Origin: Riptortus pedestris
Lineage: Eukaryota; Arthropoda; Insecta; Hemiptera; Alydidae
Reading direction: 5' to 3'
DNA: 64,000 nt
Assembly: GCA_019009955.1 (NCBI GenBank)
Contig: CM032232.1
Location: 69,172,001-69,236,000 of the forward strand
Every line of letters begins with the position of its first letter. Within the stretch, counting starts at the first letter, position 1. Below the pieces are notes generated by a model. That model did not search any database. It was given only the letters and a program-made list of their open reading frames with translations, and was not told the origin of the DNA. A program made the position numbers and the translations under genes. Below, in pieces: positions 48,549-58,740 of the stretch.

Positions 48549-50174
48549 TAAAAGACTCAAACGAACTAAATAAAACTCGGTATGTTTATTAGTGTTGACG
48601 CCTTAATTATCATAAGCCATACCAACATTTCTAGGGACGAGCAGGAGCGGGGGTTGTGAGGGAGGCCTGAAATTAAAAGTAGTGATATTTTTCATTTCCT
48701 ATTGGTTTTTCGACAACCATGACAAAAGTTGTTTATTTTGTTATTTTCAGTAACTTTTGTTATATTCACTTTTGTCCTATAACAAAGTATAAACGAGATA
48801 TACAATATAAACTAAAGCAGAAGCCAACAATTTCGTTGGGAACTAACGATTGAACCGAACTTAACAAAACTCGGTATGTCAATTACCATTAATTCTCCCA
48901 TGATTATAAGCTATATTAAAATTCTTAGGTTCGAACGGGAGTGGGAGTTATAAGGGAGGCCTGAAGTAAAAATTCACGATATTTCATTTTCTATTTGTTT
49001 TTCGGCAAACTTGCACATAACAAATGTTGTTTACTTTGTTATTTAGAGCAACTTTTGCTTCATTTACATATGTCGTAAAATGAAGTAAATACGGGATATA
49101 AGCTAAATCTATAGCGGGAGTCGACGATTTTATTAGTACTTATTTAAGTGTTTTTAATACAGGCATATTATGACAAATGATGTCATGTTTTAGTCTTATC
49201 TATTTTGATTATTTAGTTCTAAGTATGATCCGGATTAGTGAGGTTATAAATCTCCCCCCCCCCTTCTTCTCATTTAGTTATTTTCCATAGAAAATAACTT
49301 TGTTATTTAGTTCCAATAGAAATTTAAGCTATAAGAGCATTTCCATTATTTAATTTGTATAATGTATTATTTTAAAAAAATCGTGCTGAATTTCCTCAAG
49401 GAGAGATAGCGGAAGTAGTAGGGAATCAAACTCTTTGATTTTAGTAATATATTATCTTATTTCCGATATCTTCATGTTATTGAAACAAATATGTACTATC
49501 ATAACAATTAAACGTTAATGGTAATGCCATTATGACAAAAGACAATATGCGTTTAAACTCGATATGATTGTTTAAAGTATTACTTAGGTTGCAGGGACGG
49601 CTACGATCTCTTCCCCTCGACTAGCTTCTTAGATATAAATGAAATTATTTTTAGGGTAACACTATTATTTAATTCCATCAGGTAGATAAATTATTACAAT
49701 AATATTTTGAATCAATAATTTAAGAAGAAGAATGTTGATAGCTCTAATGCGAGAGCGGAAATAGACGGGAGGCTCTTGAAGTTAATTGAGTTTACTTATT
49801 TCCTGTTTAATGCTGTTATTACGAGAAGTGATTTCCACTGAGATCTACTATTATGAATATAACCTTACGTGCTAAACTATGCTTAAACTATATGTGCTCA
49901 GATTGGTTTTTGAACGGAAATATGTTCATTATAGATGATATTTAATTGTAATAAATGCTATTCATGGTTATGGTTTGAATTTTTCAAAAACTAATTTAAT
50001 AAAAAATTTATTTTATTATTAACAAATCCACAGCAACGACGGGTATAAACCCTAAACACTGGGCCTGGGTAATGTCCAAATATTGTGCAAAGTAAAGCCT
50101 TGCCAAAAAAATACGAGTACCATCACCATTCAGCCTTAAATGAATTCCCGAGCGAAGCCGGGTATCTGAGCTAG
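48549..50174 (+). mobile_element. Family C Helitron-like element (~1.6 kb)
   Basis: Starts with AAAAGACTCAAACGAAC next to a scrap of family A core (AATAAGATTAGTTATACAC). It has two repeat units (GGAGCGGGGGTT near 48647, GGGAGTGGGAGTT near 48938), then about 850 bp of AT-rich sequence special to this copy. The end hairpin (CCCGAGCGAAGCCGGG) is followed by TATCTGAGCTAG ending at 50174 and a T. Confidence 0.65.
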
Positions 50175-50364
50175 TATATATAAAAGCGTCCATCAGTATA
50201 GTGAATTACCATTTACACCATAATAAAGCTTGACTTAAGCTGCTCCGTTAGCAACATCCCCAACAGAAACGATATTTATATAAGACTCAAAATGGAAATA
50301 ATTACCTAAAATAAGGCGGATAAGAAGCTGACCTTGACAAGGGGGCAGCTGAATTTGCTTTTGT

Positions 50365-50498
50365 TTTATATATATATTTGAAAGGACCTCATTTTCGTCA
50401 TCTACTGGGTATGATAGGTGGACATTTGAAAAAAATGTACCTTATTGCGCCATGAGTACAACCTCAATAGATGATTTCCATTGAGAGTAACCTGCTAA
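50365..50498 (+). mobile_element. Family A 3'-end fragment
   Basis: Short AT tract, then GACCTCATTTTCGTCATCTA, GGTGGACATTTG, GAGTACAACCTCAATAG, a mutated hairpin and CTGCTAA. The 5' half is absent. Confidence 0.75.
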
Positions 50499-50641
50499 AA
50501 TATCCCACCAAGCGTATTCTTCGTCATTACTTTTGATATTTATTCACCTATGAGTGGTAGGACATAAACCAACATAGAATATGAGGATTGGGGGTTGTAA
50601 ATGAGCCCTGATTGAAAGGACTAAGATGAATGGATATTTAC

Positions 50642-50822
50642 GGCTGCAGATCACGTGTTGAGATAACTCTGTAATTTTGTGGGGAAAGTCACGTATTTTC
50701 CACTCGCTGCGAGTGCTATAAACTCCAATGGTATCACAGAAATTTCCATTGAACGGCCAAATGTATGCTCCGTGACGAGCCAGCGAAACGATGGCAACGA
50801 AAAATAAAGCACTGGACAGCAT
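50642..50822 (-). CDS. Candidate signal-peptide exon of an unrecognised secreted protein
   Basis: From an ATG at 50822 in good context (GCC before ATG), the minus strand encodes about 60 residues. It starts with a signal-peptide-like MLSSALFFVAIVSLA followed by a soluble stretch containing FNGNFCDTIG and SEWKIRDFPHK. It could be spliced at GTAAAT (the donor GT begins at 50641); if unspliced the frame runs to 50544. The stretch is richer in G and C than its AT-rich surroundings, with many codons ending in G or C, unlike the neighbouring noncoding DNA. I do not recognise the protein, and no second exon was identified. It may be chance; the exon reading is inference. Confidence 0.3.
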
Positions 50823-52940
50823 GGCACAGAATGTGCATCGTAAATGTGAATGAAGTAAATGTTCACCAGTTTCCAGAGAATGATTCATTCCCGGTACTGC
50901 TATATTTATTTTTCCTCGAAGAGTTTCTACAGTTTTGATTTACCTTGATAAGTACAGGGAAGCACGGAAAAATAATAATTTATTTTGGAGTCGTTATAAC
51001 AAGTAAAGATTTCTCATTCTCGCATATATCGATCTATTTTCTTTCCAGCAATTTAAATAGAATTTATTCCCATTTATCCTATACTTTTAGCTTTTACTAG
51101 GTCGCAGAATGCATAAAAAAATATAGTTTTGCCATTCACTGAGTCCTGAGTTTATTCGTGTCATCTACTTATTCTACAAAATTTTGAGCAAAACATAGAT
51201 GTAAACATATGCATGTAAAATATTTTCATGTTTATCTACAAAGGAGAATTTTTTACCACTAAGATTTGGCAGACCAATAAATAAAACGAGACCCAAAAAA
51301 TAATCACCATACAATGTGGTTTGGAATTTGGGTTAACCATTAATAATAGATAAATTAAATATTCACCAAAAAGATGTTTTTCCATACTAATTAACTGTTG
51401 TTACTGTTGATCAGAGGAATAGTTGTGCTGGATCATTCAGACTTTGTGGATCTGAAAAACAGAACAGAATTTTCTAAATCAAAACCATCATTAAGGATTG
51501 TGACTCAAATGGCCGTTCATAGTCAGAACACACAATCATACTTTTTTAACTCACATAAAAACGCATATGTATTCTGAGTAATATTTATTATTGTATTTTA
51601 AAAGAGTTAGTAGCACAAATATACTTTTTATTGGAATAATTTCTTTAAAAATAAATATTTTATACAGATACATTTCAACAGAGCTTTCATTTGCAATTGT
51701 AATTTGAGTTGTTTTTTTCACAATTCTTTAACAATGTAAAAGTTTTGTATTCATTTTGTTCAGCTTGCTATTTATATATTTATTGAATATTTAATTTAAT
51801 TTTAGATGCTGTGTTTTAGTTGTTTTCTGTTATAAAATATAAGTTTACTTCAGTTGTTTTTCTTTATCTTATTTTTAGAGGCGAAGTGTTGTCTTGCCCT
51901 AAAGCTTGAATAAATGTACGATAAACCGCCCTAAATAGTCAGCCTTATGCAAGACAGGATCCATTTTTTGTCCTTTTCTTTCCTCGTTAAGGCTATCACC
52001 GTGCTACTCGTACTGACATTAATAAAAAGTGCTTGGTTTCAGAATTTTCGTAATTTTCCACTTTTTGTTTGTAATTCTTTGTATTCCTCCTAACTGCGAG
52101 GGTGATATCGCAAAGACATTAATATTCCTGTCATCAAAGATACAAGTAATTGACTTAGAACTGGACTTATTGGTGTACATGTCATTCGCTGTATATTGTT
52201 GGTTCCTGGTTTGAAAACGTTATAGCCTCCACCAAGGTTTAGAAAATAACATCCGTCAACCCTAAGTCTCGATTTGACCAGGGCCAAGAGAATATTTCCT
52301 TTTAGCACAGCATATCACCAATTATATATCTAGTTCATCCAAGAAATGGCCTTCCTCTCTATCTAATAGTACCCTCACATTACTTCTTAGCTAGGAATAT
52401 ACTTTTTATCGTCCTGGAGATCTACCTTTTCGTCATTGGAAAAAGTACTTTCCCTTTCCTTATTCACAGCTTCGTGGAATGCTCTTTTCTTTCGGTAGTA
52501 TTCTTCTCACAGCTTGAGTATTTTCACTCATTCATCCTTCTTTCCTGGTACGCAGTTATTTATAAAGAAGTGAACGTCATTTGTGAGATTTCTCACAAAA
52601 TTATCCAAGCTACTGCAACGGATTCCAGTTGGAACTAAATTTTTTGATCGTAGGCTCGGTTGATTCAAAAATTTTTTATGACATGCAATTTATTGTTGGA
52701 GACTGAGGTTTCATTTTGTCAGCGCGCAGTTTGAAAATGTTTCTACATATTTTTTATTTTGAGGACCATTAATACTATGTGTTGAATCTGAGCTTCATAG
52801 TAGTATTAGTTGTAGGAGAATAGAGAAAAAAAAGAAAGAGGCATTTTACCGTCATAACAATTTATTCAGAGTTATGGGCATTCAAACCCTTTTGCAATAT
52901 TCTATATTCAGAGCTGCTTCACAGTGCCATGAAGTAGCAC
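50823..52940. other. Noncoding, nothing recognised
   Basis: About 2.1 kb of AT-rich DNA. Overlapping short frames at 52029-52308 on both strands resemble nothing known. No family A/C/L/S copies. Confidence 0.45.
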
Positions 52941-53466
52941 TTCACGTTCAGATTAATGTTCAGAGTCATGTTCATATACGTTCAGAGTCAACAGTCTTAT
53001 CCGTTACGAATCAACGATCATATTACTACAGAATCAACGGTTTTATCCATTCATAATCAAAGGTTAAATCAGTTCCGATTCAACGGTCTTATTCGTACAA
53101 AATCAACAGTCGTATCTGTTCAGAATCAACAGTCGTATCCTTTCAGAATCAAGGGGTTTATCCATTCAGAATGAACGGCTTTATCCGTCCAGAATCAACA
53201 GTCGTATCCTTTCAGAATCAAGGGGTTTATCCATTCAGAATGAACGGCTTTATCCGTCCAGAATCAACAGTCGTATCCTTTCAGAATCAAGGGGTTTATC
53301 CATTCAGAATGAACGGCTTTATCCGTCCAGAAACAACAGTTGTATCCGTACAGAATCAACAGTCTTATCCGTTCAGACTCAACGGCCATATCAGAATGAA
53401 TAGTTTTATCCGAATAAAACCGAACATTTTATCTTCAGATCTTTCAGAATCAACGGTCTTATCGGT
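52941..53466. repeat. 23-bp minisatellite with 69-bp higher-order unit
   Basis: About 22 tandem copies of a ~23-bp monomer of the type TTCAGAATCAACGGTCTTAT + CCG. In 53165-53335 three variant monomers alternate in fixed order, giving nearly identical 69-bp units repeated about 2.5 times. As 69 is divisible by three, that part reads open with a 23-residue period (PESTVVSFQNQGVYPFRMNG), but there is no other sign of coding. Confidence 0.9.
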
Positions 53467-53981
53467 TTGTAATATTAAATTAAAATAAAGTTGATTTAAT
53501 TTTACGAATACAATTACTATATACATAGCGATTTTATTTTGACGCGGTGCATCAAAGCTCATGTTTAATGATTTAGGATTAAAGGGTTAAATATTATTTC
53601 CGTAAAACAAGGAAAAACAAAATGTAATAAATTTCATGTTTCATAACATCAAAACAGGCATGAAACCAATATGACACCTGAATAAGAAGATTCATTTTCA
53701 GAAACCTATGGTATACTGAATACGAGATTTGTAATGCAATACCTTGCAATGTGTATTGAATAACTTCAATCAGATCATTCGAAGCACAGGAAGGTCAAAG
53801 TTCATTAATTACAGCAATCACAATAAATCCCAAGGATTATAAAATATTAGCGCTATTTGTTAAAACATAAGTAAAAGTAAATAGTCCAATATTCTTCGAT
53901 AGCATATAATTATATTTAGGGTATCATTAAGGTCATACATTTTAGAAATATGTACTACAAGGTTATATTTTTGTCAGAAAC
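53467..53981. other. Noncoding, nothing recognised
   Basis: AT-rich, no features recognised. Confidence 0.45.
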
Positions 53982-54145
53982 CAACTATTTACAGGTTTCC
54001 ACCCTTTTCTAGGCCAAATAGAACTAAGTATTTAATTTAGTGAGTTATTTACTAAATAAATTCCTCTTGCCCACACAGGAATCGAACCCGTGGCTCTTTG
54101 ATTTACTGACATGTCTAAGACCAACTCACACGGCTTACTTGAGCT
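53982..54145 (-). mobile_element. Family S SINE, decayed
   Basis: ACAGGTTTCCACCCTTTTCT, CCACACAGGAATCGAACCCG (B-box region reversed) and ACTCACACGGCTTACTTGAG match the family. The tail region is lost. Confidence 0.65.
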
Positions 54146-54269
54146 GAAATCATTCATAATTAGTAACACAAAAAGGGCTAATACGGCGAAAAATGAACAA
54201 TGTAATTTTAGGTGTCCTTACATGTTTAACAGTAAACGTTTGGATTAAAATATGAGGACATAAGTTATA

Positions 54270-54455
54270 TTAGCTTAAGCTCTTCTTTCCATCTGAACAA
54301 TTCTCTGCACGCAAATTCGCCACAATCCTTTTGAGAAGTTTTTTGCTTGGGTGATTCCAAAGTAGATATTTTTTAGCATAAGACATGGCTTCTGCCATAT
54401 AATTTCCATTACACACGTACATCCAGCATTTCACTCCGTAAAGAACTGCTGGCAT
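54270..54455 (-). CDS. Unrecognised small basic ORF, possible terminal exon
   Basis: A 61-residue minus-strand frame rich in Lys and Cys, with segments MAEAMSYAKKYLLWNH, PSKKLLKRIVANL and ending ENCSDGKKSLS. Its composition looks protein-like (Trp, Cys, alternating charged and hydrophobic residues, helical pattern). Just upstream on the minus strand is a polypyrimidine-AG (ACTTTTAACAG, about 54464). An in-frame TAA lies between that AG and the ATG, so an exon would have to start at a later AG (for example CCAGCAG near 54450) or at the ATG. I do not recognise the family. It could be the last exon of a small secreted or basic protein, or chance. Confidence 0.3.
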   Translation of the reverse strand: MPAVLYGVKCWMYVCNGNYMAEAMSYAKKYLLWNHPSKKLLKRIVANLRAENCSDGKKSLS

Positions 54456-55228
54456 TTAACTGTTAAAAGTACGTCTACTTTTCTTATCACAAAATATTGT
54501 ATAATTCCAAGTAATAATCATCTCCAACCAGAATAAACCGATGTCATTTAGTTCATATTTAGAGAACAGTGTAGTTCAAGTCTCATTAAAACAGTGCAGA
54601 CTTTTCTTTAACTTTTAAATGATAGAAACGTATAATGATGAATTACTTAAAAAATCTGAGTACTTAAATTCAAAATTCTTCATTTATAGGATAAATATCT
54701 TTTCTTAAAAGTAGTTTCTAGAAGGCTCCTATCACTTGGTAACTAATTATAATTGAATCTGGGGGACGGGCATTATTCAAAAAGTCGCTTTTTATTTTAG
54801 GTTCGTAGACGTCCAATTTTCAAGTTGTGGCACAAAATACGTTAGATTAAGGCTGCAAAAGACTAGACGAAAGAAAACTGAAATATACGTGCTTTGTTTA
54901 TTTTTCAGGAGGTGCCAAAAAAGTATTAACAATTTCGGCACCTATGACCTGAGCGCTTAAGTATTAAAACAAGATATTTTGGTTTAAATATATCTCGCAT
55001 CTGAAAGATCTTGGTGATAGCTACAACTAAGGTCGTTTCGAATTTTGCAATATCTCTAATGGTTTCCAAGATATTTTATTTTTGGCCCACAGATATAGGA
55101 TACGCTTTATAAAGTTGCCAGACTATCTTTTGGTCGTCACTTAATGGAGGAAACTCTGTTCATAATCAATGTAAACCTTCATAAAATAGTTTACCACACA
55201 AACTACTATGCAACTAACTATAGCAACA
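54456..55228. other. Noncoding 5' flank of the tRNA gene
   Basis: AT-rich; no repeat or coding frame recognised. Confidence 0.45.
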
Positions 55229-55308
55229 GGTAGCGTGGCCGAGCGGTCTAAGGCGCTGGTTTTAGGCACCAGTCCGAAAGGGCGTGGGTTCGAATCCCAC
55301 CGCTGCCA
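55229..55308 (+). tRNA. tRNA-Leu(UAG)
   Basis: A complete class II tRNA. The acceptor stem GGTAGCG (55229-55235) pairs with CGCTGCC (55301-55307) with one G-T pair, and A at 55308 is the discriminator. The anticodon arm is CTGGT/ACCAG with loop TTTAGGC, giving anticodon UAG at 55263-55265, which reads CUA leucine codons. A long variable arm (TCCGAAAGGGC) is as expected for tRNA-Leu. The T arm is GTGGG-TTCGAAT-CCCAC. Internal promoters are the A box TGGCCGAGCGG (55236-55246) and B box GGTTCGAATCC (55287-55297). There is no intron and no encoded CCA, as normal for a eukaryotic nuclear gene. All stems are intact and there is no SINE body downstream, so this is a real gene and not a family S head. 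Confidence 0.96.
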
Positions 55309-55315
55309 ATATCAA

Positions 55316-55321
55316 TTTTTT
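55316..55321 (+). terminator. RNA polymerase III terminator of tRNA-Leu
   Basis: A run of six T residues eight bases after the mature 3' end, the normal stop signal for RNA polymerase III. Confidence 0.85.
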
Positions 55322-56605
55322 ATCCAATAGTAAATTGTAATATATTCCTTTAATTATATAGAATTTATCTCAATCAACCTAGAAATTTATTTTCGATGAG
55401 TACTGACCAATGACACTCTAGATTTTTAATATAAATAAAACATGCTTTCGAATACTTCTAAATATTAATAAAGTAAATGTCGTGTGCCAAGGGAATTTAC
55501 AATGAGCGCTAAAGTAATTATTATTTTAATTATCAAACATTCCACAACGATGTAGTGCATAGAAATGTAAGCGTTTAATTTAGTAAATAATTCACCCCCC
55601 CCCATTTTTATTTTCTTGGCCCAAATGAAGGAACTATCGTAATCGCGATTCATTTGGCTATTCATATTTCAACCGAATTATAAGCTATGTATGACCTTTC
55701 CTGTAATCATTTTGACTAGTTTCTAACGTCTGTACATATGTACGTACGTATACATGCAATTATCTCACACAATTAAAAAACGACTGGAATTTCTTAGAAT
55801 GTTTAAATTTAATATTTATGACTGCTATACTGTCTAGTTGTGTGCCACCTCTTTTGATAAAAATCGATTAACGGGCAGAGGGGTTTATAGGAAGGGCAAA
55901 AATTTAATCTAATGTGCAAATAATTTCAAACTTTTGACTAAATTCACATTTTACTCTTTTATAATATTATATCAGCTACACAGATGCCATTGACTGTCGA
56001 AAATAAGAATATCTGTTACTACAAAGAACAAGCATTTTTAGCCCAATTGCGTTTCAATAAGTCCTCACGTTTCTTAAAACAACCAGATATTTGTTTAATA
56101 AAATAAGAGAATTGCTTTTTCTCTCGTTAAAATACTGTAGTTAATATATACCTATAGTAACAGGTAGGTATATAGTAGCAGAAGTATATCATATTCCACT
56201 GAACAACAGTCCCTTTTTAATTACCCCAATGTCACTATAGTAGTTACCTTTGTATTATAACGAGCACCATCATTACTCAAACCCAGGAAATCCTGTCATT
56301 TCAATGACAAGCTTATTACTTCCTGTTTCCAAAAACAGGGTCTTGATAAGTTCTTGTTGTAAAGGATAAGGAACAATTTAAGAAAAAAAAATTAACTTGC
56401 TTTTTTTTTCACCCTCATGAATTATAAAGTAATATGTCAGAATAAAACCATTTTGCTAATTAATTTTTTCTCCATTTGTCTACAAATTTAAAGAACAAAA
56501 GTATTTTGAATATATGTGTGACCAGATCACAATGAAAACATTATAAACTAGTATTGCTGAATTGTTTTGTATACACATTCTTCTCAAAAAGCTATTATAA
56601 ATATT
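55322..56605. other. Noncoding, nothing recognised
   Basis: AT-rich; C9 run near 55593; no features recognised. Confidence 0.45.
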
Positions 56606-57189
56606 TTAGCAGATTTTCCTTAAGGGAAATCAGCTATTGAGGTCGTACTCATGACGCAATTTTCAAAAACTTTCTTCAAATGTCCATCGATCCTACCCAG
56701 AAGATGACGAAAATTAGGTTCGTTCAAAATTATATATATATCGTATATTCATTTGTCTGTTAATTTTTGCATGATCGTTACCAAACGATATTTAAACGTT
56801 TTATGTATAAAAAAAAAGATCAAGTTTGTTAATGACTGAAATCGGACTAGTGGGAGGGGGGGATTTCGAAAATTCAAAATATCTCCGTTACTGTACGTCG
56901 GATCGAAAAATTGTATAGAACCAATCGTATTGCAAATTAAATGTACTATTAATATTTTTATATACATTTATTCTGTATCTTGAATATTAACCGAGATATT
57001 TGCATTTTTATTAAGTGAGTGCTCGTAACGGACGAGATAAGATCGGCTAACTTCGGTTCTAGTCTTGGGTTTCCGGCAAAAGCTAGTTCCGGCGTTTCCG
57101 CAACTGTTCGGCTCTCGTGAAACTTCTCTATTGTAAAACTTCACGTGGTAAATCTGCTTAGTTTACGCAGCCCCTGCGTGACAGACCTT
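56606..57189 (-). mobile_element. Family A element, short type, full length (584 bp)
   Basis: Minus-strand copy from the poly-A side and GTCTGTCACG at 57189, through the complete hairpin ACGCAGGGGCTGCGT and AAGCAGATTTACCACGTG. It then runs through the core and a short AT tract (about 56732-56745) to the 3' hairpin and CTGCTAA at 56606. Confidence 0.9.
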
Positions 57190-57340
57190 TTTTTGTCAGT
57201 AACGTTTATTAATTTACGGAATTTTTCTTTACCAATTATTTTCGCTCCTATTAGCTTTAAAAGATATAGGTATAATTGCTTGGAAACCAATTAAAGTCGA
57301 AGTACATGTAAGTTAGGAGTGACCTATATCCGAAAAAACA

Positions 57341-57477
57341 GCTTGAGTGTAAGACACGTACCTTTCTCAAACAACGTGAACTTCAAATATCTCGGAGCTG
57401 AAGTAACCCTCAACAACAAGCAGTTTGCTCAAACCAAACAAAAAATAACTAGTGGTAACCGCGCGTTCTTTTCATCT
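57341..57477 (+). pseudogene. LINE reverse transcriptase fragment
   Basis: A short open stretch reads VPFSNNVNFKYLGAEVTLNN, then a K/Q-rich run and GNRAFFSS before a stop. 'FKYLG..VT' followed by 'KI..GNRAF' is the region after the catalytic aspartates in several non-LTR reverse transcriptases. About 45 residues only, with no flanking domain recognised, so clade unknown. Confidence 0.55.
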
Positions 57478-57539
57478 TGAGTCTCAAGATTGAGAAAGGA
57501 GTCTCAAGAGCCTACCAAAGTACGGAATGTCCTTCTAAT

Positions 57540-57625
57540 GATCGTGGATATTTGAAGAAATGCTTCGAAAACCGCGTCATGAGTACAGCCTCAATTGCCG
57601 ATTTCCCTTAATGGAAATCTGCTGA
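57540..57625 (+). mobile_element. Family A 3'-end fragment
   Basis: GATCGTGGATATTTGAAG, CGCGTCATGAGTACAGCC, a mutated hairpin and CTGCTGA. It is joined directly to the LINE fragment side. Confidence 0.7.
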
Positions 57626-58328
57626 AAGGAAGGTTTATAGAGTTAAATAGGGAGAATAGGGAAAAAGAATGAAAATAAATTAGATAAAACCAGAAGGAAA
57701 CACGATATCATAACCCAGACATTAGTTTCAAAGGGACAAGTAGGAGGAAGTATGCCAACCGGCTCCCTGTATAAGAGTGTGAGTATGCATTCATGCATAC
57801 CTAATGTAATTGGCAGAATGAGGGGGGGGGGTAGAAAGAAAGTTTTTGAAAAATCACTTTATAAAGAAAACGTAATTAACTCATTTCTCCCAAAGGAAAT
57901 CACCTAGCAAAAAAATTTTAAATTAATTTTACTTGCGACATAAAATGCCGTCTTACTTCCTAATTCATGGACCTTGGAAAAACAAACTAGAATCTTTTTC
58001 TATTCTATTAACAAGTTTCAACTCTAGACCCGTGAAACAGTGGTTCAGTTCAAGTAATTTAGAGTGACCAAAGACGGAAAATCGATAGCGCATATTCATG
58101 TGGAAATTTTCATAAAAGCTGTTTTTATAACCACTAGAGAAATGAATTATTTATTATACATTACCCAAGTAAGGAATGGAGTTGAGGCAGTCCTTTTTGA
58201 TCTTTGGCTACTATCCAACATTCTGATCATCTAAATCTTTGCTCATCTTCTTGTTGTACCTCTGATGTATTATACTTTCCATCATTTGTATTCGTATCCG
58301 ACGGCCGCCGCTGTATGTTTTATGTAAC
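57626..58328. other. Noncoding, nothing recognised
   Basis: AT-rich with a G9 run near 57822. Nothing recognised. Confidence 0.45.
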
Positions 58329-58740
58329 CTATTTCCGCGTCATATTTGTCCCTGGGTTAGTGGTACATGAAGAAGTATGTTCACCAAGTACAACATACCG
58401 TGGCATTTTACACAGGGGATAGTGGATCGAATAAGTGTGGATTAGTATATGTGTGGCTAAAGGCTTCCTGAAGATTCCAAATACATGGCTAGCACCATTC
58501 CTCTGTGTCTGCCTCAAGGTGACTATTCAGCTATGTTTTCAACCCATTAAATTTCTCTGAGACCCACTGAAACTAATATAAACATAATCAACGTAACGGC
58601 CAAAAAATATATACATAATAAATTTATCCTCAGCAACATTCATTAACATTTCAACAGCAAATGTACTGATTGCATAACCCATTATCAAGCCCCTTCTCAT
58701 TACGTTTGCAACCGAACTTAAAGTAGTTCTGCTCAAAATA
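58329..58740 (-). pseudogene. Penelope-like element reverse transcriptase remnant
   Basis: On the minus strand, 58736 to 58539 reads RRGLIMGYAISTFAVEMLMN, then FFGRYVDYVYISFSG. In Penelope-like reverse transcriptases this is 'GLPMGSPLSP.LA...ME' followed by 'RYVDD'. The same frame, after two stops near 58537 and 58528, continues with QTQRNGASHVFGIFRKPLATHI, then SIHYPLCKM. That resembles the Penelope 'YRKPTHT...S.HP..K' block. The second catalytic Asp of YVDD is Tyr, and the GIY-YIG endonuclease expected downstream is not found. The assignment rests on motif order; a LINE is less likely because of the RKP block. Confidence 0.55.
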
